NCBI GenBank assembly: GCA_016845105.1 | Contig: JAERTF010000041.1 | Span: 1-64,000 of the forward strand | Origin: Bacteroidota bacterium | Lineage (GTDB): Bacteria; Bacteroidota; Bacteroidia; Bacteroidales; F082 | Length of the DNA stretch: 64,000 bases | Reading direction: 5' to 3' | Shown here: one piece after another, positions 57,128 through 64,000 of the stretch | Layout of the letters: each line of letters begins with the position of its first letter | How positions within the stretch are numbered: the first letter of the stretch is position 1 | Notes under the pieces: model-generated | The model's database searches: none | What the model was told of the DNA's origin: nothing | What the model saw: only the letters and a program-made list of their open reading frames with translations | Position numbers and translations under genes: made by a program

Positions 57128-58543
57128 CTACTTACCTCTACCCTGAAGCACAATTAATACGGTGTATATCAATATCTTGAAGTCCATAGCAATTGACATA
57201 TTCTCCAAATAAAGAATATCATACCTCAACCTTTCAACCATTTCTTCAATGTTTGAAGCATACCCAAACTTTACCTGACCCCAAGAGGTGATTCCAGGTT
57301 TTATTTTCATTAACAATCGATAGGGTGGTGCTTTTTTTACAATTTGATCAATATAGTATTGGCGCTCTGGTCGAGGACCAACCAATGACATTTCACCAAT
57401 TAACACAGTATAAAACTGAGGGATTTCATCAAGCCTAACTTTTCTTATAAAACTACCAAATGGAGTTATTCTGGGATCATCATCAGATGAAAGTTGGGGT
57501 CCACTCTTTTCAGCGTCCTCATACATCGATCTGAATTTGTGCATCTTAAACGGGATCCCTCTTTTCCCTACACGTTCTTGGGAAAATAATATGGGGCCCT
57601 TAGAGGACATTTTTACTCCAATGGCTGTTCCAATGTAAACAGGGAGCAGAAGTATCATTGCTATTAATGATACAATTATATCAATTGCTCTTTTAATTGT
57701 TTGTTGCCAAGCCGGCATTAAATCCGGTGAAATCTCAATAAGCGGAGTATGAAATATACCTGAAACTTTTACTGATCCGAAAATAATATCTTGCATTAAT
57801 GGTATTACTTTTATAAGAACATTTGTTGTTTCAAGTTCAGTAATTATCCTTTCTACCGTATCAATCTCAGAACGTTCAATTGCTATTATAACTTCTTCTA
57901 TTTGGTAATCTTGAATTACTTTATTCAGATCCTTATATGCACCTAAATGTGGAATGTATTGCTCAACTTTAAAAAATCTAAAATCATGAACATTTACAAA
58001 ACCAACAAATTTATTTCCGGATGATATCTCCTGTTTAGAAATATCATTATATACTTTCATAGCATTACCATTGCTGCCCACAATAACGGTATTAAAACCA
58101 AGTTTACCAGAATGTATTTTACGAACAGTTGCAGTCGTAATAATCAATCGGAAACTGTAAGTAATAATAAACTGACAAAAAAACAAGGTTATAAACGACT
58201 GATAATATGATCTATATGTTAAAATAATATCATCTAATATTAGCAGAAAGAAAATTATTGTTACTCCAATTAATGTAACAAAAAAGGTTTGACCCAACTC
58301 CTTAAGTCTAGCCTTACGATATATTCTGCGATATGATCCAATTACAATATATAATGCTAACCAAAATACTGGTACTACCAATAATCCAAGCCAAAGTTTA
58401 TTATCCTGCCATACACTTTCGAAATGTGAAAAGACACCATTGTCTTCGGTATATTTTCGATAAATATAAAATATACACCAAGCCATTGCAGCTGCCAACC
58501 AATCAAAAAACACATATTTTGCAACTTGTAACCGTCTATTCAT
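57128..58543 (-). CDS. Undecaprenyl-phosphate sugar phosphotransferase (WcaJ/WbaP-like)
   Basis: The 471-residue protein has several N-terminal transmembrane helices (residues ~10-125), a CoA-binding-like domain (VIVGSNGNAMKVYNDI), a further hydrophobic helix and the bacterial sugar transferase domain. Its catalytic motifs are KRAIDIIVSLIAMILLLP, FSQERVGKRGIPFKMHKFRS, RKVRLDEIPQFYTVL and SLVGPRPER. It transfers a sugar-1-phosphate to undecaprenyl phosphate, starting surface polysaccharide assembly. The ATG at 58543 was chosen over the TTG at 58549. It lies 6 bases after the lipoprotein gene. Confidence 0.88.
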   Translation of the reverse strand: MNRRLQVAKYVFFDWLAAAMAWCIFYIYRKYTEDNGVFSHFESVWQDNKLWLGLLVVPVFWLALYIVIGSYRRIYRKARLKELGQTFFVTLIGVTIIFFLLILDDIILTYRSYYQSFITLFFCQFIITYSFRLIITTATVRKIHSGKLGFNTVIVGSNGNAMKVYNDISKQEISSGNKFVGFVNVHDFRFFKVEQYIPHLGAYKDLNKVIQDYQIEEVIIAIERSEIDTVERIITELETTNVLIKVIPLMQDIIFGSVKVSGIFHTPLIEISPDLMPAWQQTIKRAIDIIVSLIAMILLLPVYIGTAIGVKMSSKGPILFSQERVGKRGIPFKMHKFRSMYEDAEKSGPQLSSDDDPRITPFGSFIRKVRLDEIPQFYTVLIGEMSLVGPRPERQYYIDQIVKKAPPYRLLMKIKPGITSWGQVKFGYASNIEEMVERLRYDILYLENMSIAMDFKILIYTVLIVLQGRGK

Positions 58544-58549
58544 AACCAA

Positions 58550-59461
58550 TTACCTATATACAACTTTTATATTATCCAATAATACCTTTGCACTTGTTGA
58601 ACCATTTTCAAGACCAGATCGAAATATTATTTTGTAATCATATGCCTTGGGATAAAGAGAAAGATTTGATCCAAGGTTTATATAAATTTTCTTCCACTCA
58701 TCAGTGTGATTCAAAATCAATAAATCCTTTTCCACCAGAGTAAATTGATCCCTTATAAGTAAACCAACTTGAAAATAATTATTATTCTTAAAATTTAGCT
58801 CAAGCATGGTAATGGTTCCTGCTGTCTCAATGTCAAAGCTATTATATGAAATACCAGTATACTGGCTTCTTTCTGTTGTTAGATTAATCTCTCCTGAATA
58901 TCTGGAATTTGGGCTTAGAAAAGCTATGGGATTATTTTCAGGCTCTGTTCTTTCAATAATTGTATCATTGTAGTTTTCGATGGAAATACTTGTTTGCTCA
59001 AAATCCTCCAGCCATGCAAATTTAGTATCAGAATAATATGAGGTTGTAATTATACCCAGTGATTGTGTAGTGCCTGGAATAAAATCAAATTCCTCGTATA
59101 TTATAGGCTTATAAAAGGGATATGGCACCCTTGTACTTGATATTCCATTAAGTTTTATTCCAGGTCTTATTTCCAATTTATGTTTACCCGATGCAAGTGC
59201 AGGAAATACTAATGGTATAGTATCAGATTTAGGGAATTCAAAAATTCCTATCAGGCCATCATTAAGATAAACCCAAGCATCTACAATAGCATCAGAATCA
59301 GTACCTTCTTCGGGATAATAAGTATTAAGCTTAATTTTGTCTATACTTATATATGCTGGGATGGTATCATCGCCTTTAAACTTGTAACAACCAGTTAAAG
59401 AAACAACCCCTAGCAATATAATAACTGAAAAACAGTAATACTTTATACCTCTTTTCAACAT
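58550..59461 (-). CDS. Lipoprotein of unknown function
   Basis: The 303-residue protein was not recognised. It has a lipoprotein signal with lipobox LTGC (Cys25). The mature part looks beta-rich, and the last ~130 residues resemble a jelly-roll carbohydrate-binding-like fold, which is an inference from alternating strands only. It lies between Gfo/Idh (61 bases upstream) and the sugar transferase (6 bases downstream) on the same strand, so a role in surface polysaccharide is plausible. Confidence 0.65.
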   Translation of the reverse strand: MLKRGIKYYCFSVIILLGVVSLTGCYKFKGDDTIPAYISIDKIKLNTYYPEEGTDSDAIVDAWVYLNDGLIGIFEFPKSDTIPLVFPALASGKHKLEIRPGIKLNGISSTRVPYPFYKPIIYEEFDFIPGTTQSLGIITTSYYSDTKFAWLEDFEQTSISIENYNDTIIERTEPENNPIAFLSPNSRYSGEINLTTERSQYTGISYNSFDIETAGTITMLELNFKNNNYFQVGLLIRDQFTLVEKDLLILNHTDEWKKIYINLGSNLSLYPKAYDYKIIFRSGLENGSTSAKVLLDNIKVVYR

Positions 59462-59522
59462 TTAGTTAATTATGTATGTTATAACGACCAAATTCTTCTG
59501 ATATTGTTAAAAAGATAACTTT

Positions 59523-60509
59523 TTAAGAAGTACTTTTTGAGCTACTTATTTCCTTCATAATCATATGAGCAACATTCAATGCATTATACCCATCCTCAAT
59601 GGTTACCGTGGGTTCAGTATTATTAACTACTGAGTTCATAAAACTCTTTAGTTCTTCAACGATAGCGTTAATATTTGTAACTTTTGGCTTATCAAAAAAG
59701 ATTCTTCGTTTTTTCTTATCCGGACCTAAATCTATAATCATTGCCATTGGGTCGTCGGGTTCATTGTCCACTTCTTCCATCATAACAATTTCAGAAACCT
59801 TTTCAAGAAAATCTACAGTAATATATGCATCACGTTGGAAAAACCTAGTTTTTCTCATATTTTTAAGAGATATTCTACTAGCAGTTAGGTTAGCAACGGC
59901 TCCATTTTCAAATTCAAGTCGTGCATTTGCAATATCAGGAGTATCACTTACAACGTTTACTCCACTTGCGCTCACCTTTATTACCTCTGATCCAACAGCT
60001 TTTAGTATTATATCAATATCATGAATCATTAAATCCAATACAACAGGCACATCAGTACCCCTGGGATTAAAATGAGCAAGTCGGTGTGATTCAATAAACA
60101 TTGGGTTATTAAGCGCTGCACTTGCTGCAATAAATGCAGGATTAAACCTTTCTACATGTCCAACCTGGACATTTACTTTCATAGCATTTGCCAACTCAAT
60201 TAGTTCACGTGCTTCTTCAGGTGTGGTAACTATGGGTTTTTCAATAAATACGTGTTTTCTTTGCTCAATGGCACTTTTGGCACATGAAAAATGAGATACC
60301 GTTGGTGTTACAATATCAACAACATCAACACAATCGATTAACTCATCAATATTACTAAAACCTTTAATCCCAAATTCCTTTTCAACTTCTTTTAACTGAT
60401 CGGGATCGGTATCGTAAAAACCAACAAGGTCATACCCGCTAATTTCTTTAATACATCTTAAATGAATTTTCCCTAAATGGCCAACGCCTAATACTCCTAT
60501 TTTTAACAT
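59523..60509 (-). CDS. Gfo/Idh/MocA family oxidoreductase
   Basis: The 328-residue protein begins with the NAD(P)-binding GVLGVGHLGKIHLRC and contains the family active-site EKPIVTTPEEAREL, then VGHVERFNPAF and the C-terminal alpha/beta sheet domain. Members oxidise or epimerise sugars and related polyols; the substrate cannot be told. The start at 60509 follows a perfect -7 element. It heads a probable operon with the lipoprotein and the priming sugar transferase, which suggests production of a nucleotide-sugar or polysaccharide component. Confidence 0.88.
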   Translation of the reverse strand: MLKIGVLGVGHLGKIHLRCIKEISGYDLVGFYDTDPDQLKEVEKEFGIKGFSNIDELIDCVDVVDIVTPTVSHFSCAKSAIEQRKHVFIEKPIVTTPEEARELIELANAMKVNVQVGHVERFNPAFIAASAALNNPMFIESHRLAHFNPRGTDVPVVLDLMIHDIDIILKAVGSEVIKVSASGVNVVSDTPDIANARLEFENGAVANLTASRISLKNMRKTRFFQRDAYITVDFLEKVSEIVMMEEVDNEPDDPMAMIIDLGPDKKKRRIFFDKPKVTNINAIVEELKSFMNSVVNNTEPTVTIEDGYNALNVAHMIMKEISSSKSTS

Positions 60510-60525
60510 GGTTTTAAAATTTTGA

Positions 60526-60533
60526 CAAAAGTA
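60526..60533 (-). promoter_or_regulatory. Predicted -7 element for the Gfo/Idh operon
   Basis: CAAAAGTA on the plus strand reads TACTTTTG on the minus strand, 16 bases before the ATG. It lies inside the longer frame up to 60551, so it supports the start at 60509. It sits in the 78-base divergent gap shared with pcm. Confidence 0.35.
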
Positions 60534-60587
60534 ATTTTTTCTTGCAGTCAATATTCCTATTTTCGCACAAAATAATTGATATTACAC

Positions 60588-61235
60588 ATGGTTGATACAT
60601 ATCGTCATAAAGGGATGAGAAAAAAGCTTGTTGAAAGTATAAGATTAAAGGGAATTACTAATCAAAATATACTTGATGCCATCAATAATATTCCCCGACA
60701 TATTTTCCTTGATTCATCATTTCTTGAATTTGCATACGACGATAAACCTTTTCCCATAGGATCAGGACAAACAATTTCTCAACCATATACTGTGGCATTT
60801 CAAACGGATATATTAGATGTTTCAAAGGGTCATAAAGTACTTGAGATTGGATCAGGGTCAGGATATCAGGCCTGTGTATTGGAAGAGTTGGGAGCAAAAG
60901 TTTTTAGTATTGAACGACAGCGCAAATTATTTCATAAGACAAAAGAATTTGTATCAACCCTAGGGTATAGGGTTAAGTTTTTCTATGGTGATGGTAACGA
61001 TGGAGTACCAGCATTTGCACCATACGATCGAATACTAATTACAGCAGCTGCTCCAGAAATATCTGATAACCTGATTAAGCAACTCAAACCAGGTGGGAAA
61101 CTTGTAGTTCCGTTGGGCGCAGGCGATGTACAAACGATGCTAAGAATAACCAAAACCATCAATAATGAGTTGGTTGAGGAACGTTTTGGGAGTTTCAGGT
61201 TCGTGCCAATGTTAAAAGATAAGGCTAACGACTGA
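60588..61235 (+). CDS. pcm: Protein-L-isoaspartate O-methyltransferase
   Basis: This 215-residue repair enzyme methylates isoaspartyl residues that form in ageing proteins. Motifs are FPIGSGQTISQPYTVA (active-site Ser/Thr segment), LEIGSGSGYQACVLEELG (SAM-binding motif I), FYGDGNDG, YDRILITAAAPEI and LKPGGKLVVPLG. The open frame starts at a TTG (60576), but the ATG at 60588 gives the usual N-terminus. It is divergent from the Gfo/Idh operon. Confidence 0.93.
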   Translation: MVDTYRHKGMRKKLVESIRLKGITNQNILDAINNIPRHIFLDSSFLEFAYDDKPFPIGSGQTISQPYTVAFQTDILDVSKGHKVLEIGSGSGYQACVLEELGAKVFSIERQRKLFHKTKEFVSTLGYRVKFFYGDGNDGVPAFAPYDRILITAAAPEISDNLIKQLKPGGKLVVPLGAGDVQTMLRITKTINNELVEERFGSFRFVPMLKDKAND

Positions 61236-61401
61236 TTATTCCCTGAGCTGAAATGTACTTTCTAGTATTGGAAAACCATCTATTCTAAAACCAACTGAAT
61301 CTGGGTTAATTATACAATCTGATCCTTAATTCTATAATTGTTCTTCATATATTTACATTCTATTGCTGTCTCATCCCCCTCAGGGTATACTCAATTGACA
61401 T

Positions 61402-61435
61402 AGGTTGCTCATATATATTTGGGCAGCCTTTTTTG
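61402..61435 (+). terminator. Terminator hairpin without a close upstream gene
   Basis: AGGTTGCTC (61402-61410) pairs with GGGCAGCCT (61421-61429) with two G-U pairs, and a T tract follows. It is 166 bases after the pcm stop, so it may end a pcm read-through or a small RNA. Confidence 0.6.
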
Positions 61436-61613
61436 ATTTAACTAACCTTCTATATCTTTTCTTACGCAAAAGATAATTAATACTATCTAGAGATTTGCAA
61501 TTGATGATGATTCTAAATAAAGACATGAAGCATCAATAAAACATCATAGGTACAATAAATTGTGAATTTCTGTAAGTTAACTTGAGTGGTAGCCTTCGTA
61601 ATTAATTTATACA

Positions 61614-61642
61614 GATACATTAACTTCTAAGATTAATGTATC
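61614..61642. repeat. Perfect 10-bp inverted repeat upstream of the MEDS gene
   Basis: GATACATTAA (61614-61623) and TTAATGTATC (61633-61642) are exact inverted copies separated by 9 bases. AT-rich stems like this can be operator sites; it lies 164 bases before the MEDS start. Confidence 0.45.
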
Positions 61643-61747
61643 CTAAAACTTAAAAATTTTGCAAAAAAAGGATCTTAACTTAACAGATATGAAATAACCA
61701 CATTGTTATTTAGTGTTTTAGAATGATAGTTGGTTAAGCAAATAATT

Positions 61748-61755
61748 TATATTTG
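61748..61755 (+). promoter_or_regulatory. Predicted -7 element for the MEDS-domain gene
   Basis: TATATTTG matches TAnnTTTG and lies 51 bases before the ATG at 61807. It overlaps the upstream TTG of the longer frame, which supports the ATG. Confidence 0.35.
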
Positions 61756-61806
61756 GAATGTTGTTTAAAAAAGTGTATATTTAGAGCCACCAAATATATT
61801 AAACAT

Positions 61807-62463
61807 ATGCACATAAAAACATCAAATCAGCCCAAACTTAAATTAGGAATTGGTGATTATACATGTAACTGGGGAGTTCATATTTGTGGATTATACGAAA
61901 CCGAAGAAGAACGTGACGAAATAATTATTGGTTTTCTTGGCGAAGGCGATTTAAGTGGTGACCTGCAACTGTATTGCCCAGTTGAGCAAACACCAGAAAT
62001 GTTTAAAGAAAAGTATTATAAAGCATTTCCACAATGCGATTGTCATGCTGATATGCCTGAACATTTCAGCATTTCAAATGCAAAGGAATTATACTATCCA
62101 AATGGCACATTTTCTCCTATTGATATGGACAAAGGCCTAAATGATTTTTTTATAGAGTCACAAAAGAACGGAGAACGAAATGTTAGAGGAACTGCTGAAA
62201 TGGCTTGGGCTTTGGAAGCCATACCAGGAGTTGAACATCTAATGGCTTATGAAGCTCGATTAAATTATTTTATTCCAGGTAAGCCATGGATAAGTATTTG
62301 TTTATACAATGTAAATAAGTTCTCAGGAACGATTATTATGAACGTTTTAAAAACTCATCCATATTGTATTAGCGGAGGAATTATTACACAAAATCCATAC
62401 TACATACACCCTGATAAATGGTTGATTGAAAATGCGCCTCAATTTATGAACCCTGTTAGTTAA
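61807..62463 (+). CDS. MEDS-domain sensory protein
   Basis: This 218-residue protein consists of one MEDS (methanogen/methylotroph, DcmR sensory) domain. The hallmark is at its start: CNWGVHICGLYETEEERDE, then IIIGFLGEGDL. Later MAWALEAIPGVEHLMAYEARLNYF and the segment ending in YNVNKFSGTII are family features. MEDS domains are usually fused to or near histidine kinases and thought to bind small hydrocarbon-like ligands. This stand-alone copy ends 4 bases before the PAS kinase gene, so it probably acts as its separate sensor or partner. Confidence 0.8.
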   Translation: MHIKTSNQPKLKLGIGDYTCNWGVHICGLYETEEERDEIIIGFLGEGDLSGDLQLYCPVEQTPEMFKEKYYKAFPQCDCHADMPEHFSISNAKELYYPNGTFSPIDMDKGLNDFFIESQKNGERNVRGTAEMAWALEAIPGVEHLMAYEARLNYFIPGKPWISICLYNVNKFSGTIIMNVLKTHPYCISGGIITQNPYYIHPDKWLIENAPQFMNPVS

Positions 62464-62467
62464 GTTA

Positions 62468-63274
62468 ATGAAAAACCATATCCATCATGAATTGTTTCTT
62501 TTATCAACTAATCTTTCACAGTTTAAGAGCAAAACATTAATAATTAAAGTATTTGTTGAAAGCATCAATTCAATATTTCCAGGACATCAATTTTGCTGGA
62601 AAAAAGAATCAGATAAAAATGCTGAAGAAAATATAAAAGTTTGTACCCGATCCAAAACCTATGGGTATTTATCATTTATCGAGAAATCAAACCTAACAAA
62701 CGAAACCTTTTCGTTACTTCAGAATGCAGTTCAGTTGCTGGCAGTATTAATCGAAAATGTAGAACAGGAAGAGTTACTTAACGATCAGAAGGAACATCTT
62801 GATATTTTAGTTGAAGAAAAAACAAGAGACCTGATAAAAAGCCAGCAACAGGTAAAAGAAACATCAAAAATGGCCAAAGTTGGTGGCTGGCAAATTGATC
62901 TACATGGCAATACTTTGAGTTGGACTTCTGAAACCTATCGTATTTATGAATTATCGGAGGACAAAATTCCAAATGTTGCTGATGCAATTAATTATTATCA
63001 TCCTGATGATCAGGAGATTGTTAGTGAATATGTGCGACAGGCCATAGAAAATGGAACAAGTTTTGATTTTCAGGCAAGATTAATATCAGCCAAAAACAAT
63101 TTAAAATGGGTACGAGCATATGGAAAAGTTAACATTGTAAATGGTGAGACTACTGGTGTTCATGGAATGATCCAGGATATTACGGAAAGAATTGCCAGAG
63201 AAAAAAAATTACAAAAATCCTTGCATGAGTTAAATCAGGCACAAAAAGTTGCAAAAGTAGGCAGTTGGTTTTGA
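62468..63274 (+). CDS. PAS-domain sensor kinase, N-terminal part before an in-frame TGA
   Basis: The 268-residue product has a GAF-like N-terminal region (residues 1-100), a coiled coil (~105-135), a complete PAS domain (~136-245, from VGGWQIDLHGNTLSW) and the first residues of a second PAS domain. A TGA at 63272-63274 ends the frame inside the motif KVAKVGSWF. The same frame stays open on the other side with clear PAS sequence up to the window end. The gene is thus broken or recoded. It starts 4 bases after the MEDS gene and would be co-translated with it. Confidence 0.75.
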   Translation: MKNHIHHELFLLSTNLSQFKSKTLIIKVFVESINSIFPGHQFCWKKESDKNAEENIKVCTRSKTYGYLSFIEKSNLTNETFSLLQNAVQLLAVLIENVEQEELLNDQKEHLDILVEEKTRDLIKSQQQVKETSKMAKVGGWQIDLHGNTLSWTSETYRIYELSEDKIPNVADAINYYHPDDQEIVSEYVRQAIENGTSFDFQARLISAKNNLKWVRAYGKVNIVNGETTGVHGMIQDITERIAREKKLQKSLHELNQAQKVAKVGSWF

Positions 63275-63310
63275 GATATTGAAGCCAAGGAACCTGATTG
63301 GAGTGATCAG

Positions 63311-64000
63311 ATGTACGAAATATATGGTCTTAGTAAACAAATCAAGGATAAAATCGGTGAAGTAAACAAACTTATTTATCCCGAAGATTCACATATTTTA
63401 CAAGAGGCATTAGACAACATTTATGAAGAAAATACACCTCCTTTAATCGAGTACCGCATAAAAAGGAAAGATGGGAAAACAGTGTATATAGGTGCTAATC
63501 TTGAAAAAATAAGAAATTCTGATGGGAAAACTATTGCATTTGTGGGTACTGCCCAAGACGTAACTTTACATAAAAAATCAGCAAAAGCAATATTGGCAGC
63601 AAAGCAAAGAGCTGAAGAAAGTGAAACTCAGTTCCGAAGCCTATTTGAAAATGCAGGCCTTGGTATTGGCTATTACAAACCCGATGGTACCGTGATTTCA
63701 TATAATAAAATAGCTTCCAAGAACATGGGAGGAGAACCTGAAGATTTTTCAGGAAAATCTATCTATGATATATTTCCAAGATCAGAAGCGGAATTTTATT
63801 ATAAGCGAATCGAAAAGGCATGCATAACAAAAGAACCTGATGTTTATGAAGATAAAGTTTCCTTGCCAACAGGTGATAAATATTTTTTAAGTACTTTTTC
63901 TAGAATTATAGACTCAAAAGATAAGATACTAGGAATTCAGATTATATCCCAGGATATTAGCGAACAAAAAAATAATGAAATAGAAATTATTGAAGCAAAG
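63311..64000 (+). pseudogene. Remainder of the multi-PAS kinase after the TGA; runs off the window
   Basis: In the same frame as the upstream part, codons after the TGA give DIEAKEPDWSDQMYEIYGLS, the rest of the second PAS domain, then a third PAS domain (SLFENAGLGIGYYKPDGT to IISQDISEQK). The frame is open to position 64000, so the HisKA/HATPase domains lie beyond the window. An in-frame ATG at 63311 could start a separate product, but the PAS domain would be incomplete. I read this as a single gene interrupted by a nonsense change, most likely a TGG Trp codon turned to TGA. Confidence 0.6.

Larger units (their letters stand above)
61236..61806. other. 571-base intergenic region with hairpins but no gene
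   Basis: No plausible coding frame was seen. It contains an isolated terminator hairpin (61402-61435), a perfect inverted repeat (61614-61642) and a -7 element (61748-61755) before the MEDS-domain gene. A small RNA ending at the terminator is possible. Confidence 0.4.

Noticed and set aside
63272-63274. TGA as a sense codon (code change or selenocysteine)
   Set aside because: Trp is read from TGG everywhere, TGA ends pcm, and no selenocysteine insertion element or need for selenium is evident; a nonsense mutation is simpler.
1-64000. CRISPR arrays, insertion sequences, prophage or integrated elements
   Set aside because: No direct-repeat arrays, transposase or integrase genes, or phage genes were found; the single tRNA gene shows no attachment-site duplication.

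Overview
The window reads as chromosomal DNA of a low-GC, free-living or environmental member of the Bacteroidota. The evidence is a type IX secretion/gliding locus (PorU, PorV, a PorP/SprF protein, GldJ), a short primary sigma factor without region 1.1, a lipoprotein Omp85 of the TamL type, Bacteroidota-style promoters (TAnnTTTG, sometimes with an upstream TTG) and few purine-rich ribosome binding sites. Order-level placement (Bacteroidales/Marinilabiliales-like) is a guess. No insertion sequence, prophage, CRISPR array or rRNA was seen. The sequence is almost fully coding.

Layout. 0.1-4.9 kb: housekeeping block rpsO-pnp-rpoD-rpe plus a hot-dog thioesterase. 4.9-9.3 kb: a secreted protein of unknown function, the dipeptidase PepD and a sulfide:quinone-oxidoreductase-like flavoprotein. 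9.4-16.5 kb: a compact aryl-polyene/flexirubin-like set (PlsC-type acyltransferase, tyrosine ammonia-lyase, FabG-type reductase, ketosynthase, acyl carrier protein, LpxL-type acyltransferase, methyltransferase), then a secreted MORN-repeat protein. 17.4 kb: tRNA-Val(UAC). 17.6-22.5 kb: TamL, an SF1 helicase, a small secreted protein and ispF. 22.5-34.3 kb: the T9SS locus, with porV, two tandem full-length porU paralogues, and divergent porP and gldJ. 34.3-37.8 kb: murF, anmK and gapA. 37.9-49.9 kb: central carbon metabolism, with a very large PPDK-like protein lacking the PEP barrel, icd, gltA, yjbQ and a glycogen synthase-glucan phosphorylase fusion. 50.0-57.1 kb: three consecutive sensor-kinase genes with no DNA-binding output. 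57.1-60.5 kb: polysaccharide priming glycosyltransferase, lipoprotein and Gfo/Idh oxidoreductase. 60.6-64.0 kb: pcm, then a MEDS-domain protein and a multi-PAS kinase gene broken by an in-frame TGA and running off the window.

How the parts fit. The 9.4-16.5 kb genes can make a tyrosine-derived coumaroyl starter, extend and reduce it on a dedicated carrier protein and pass it to a membrane acyltransferase; chain-length factor, dehydratase and ligase genes are missing here. The T9SS genes would export and anchor cargo bearing C-terminal sorting domains, and the PorU duplication is the most striking feature of that locus. The PPDK-like protein and the glycogen fusion sit near gapA, icd and gltA and suggest a storage-carbon/energy neighbourhood. 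The best candidates for something undescribed are the PPDK-like 1372-residue protein, the tandem PorU pair, the reduced tyrosine ammonia-lyase cluster and the three-kinase cascade.
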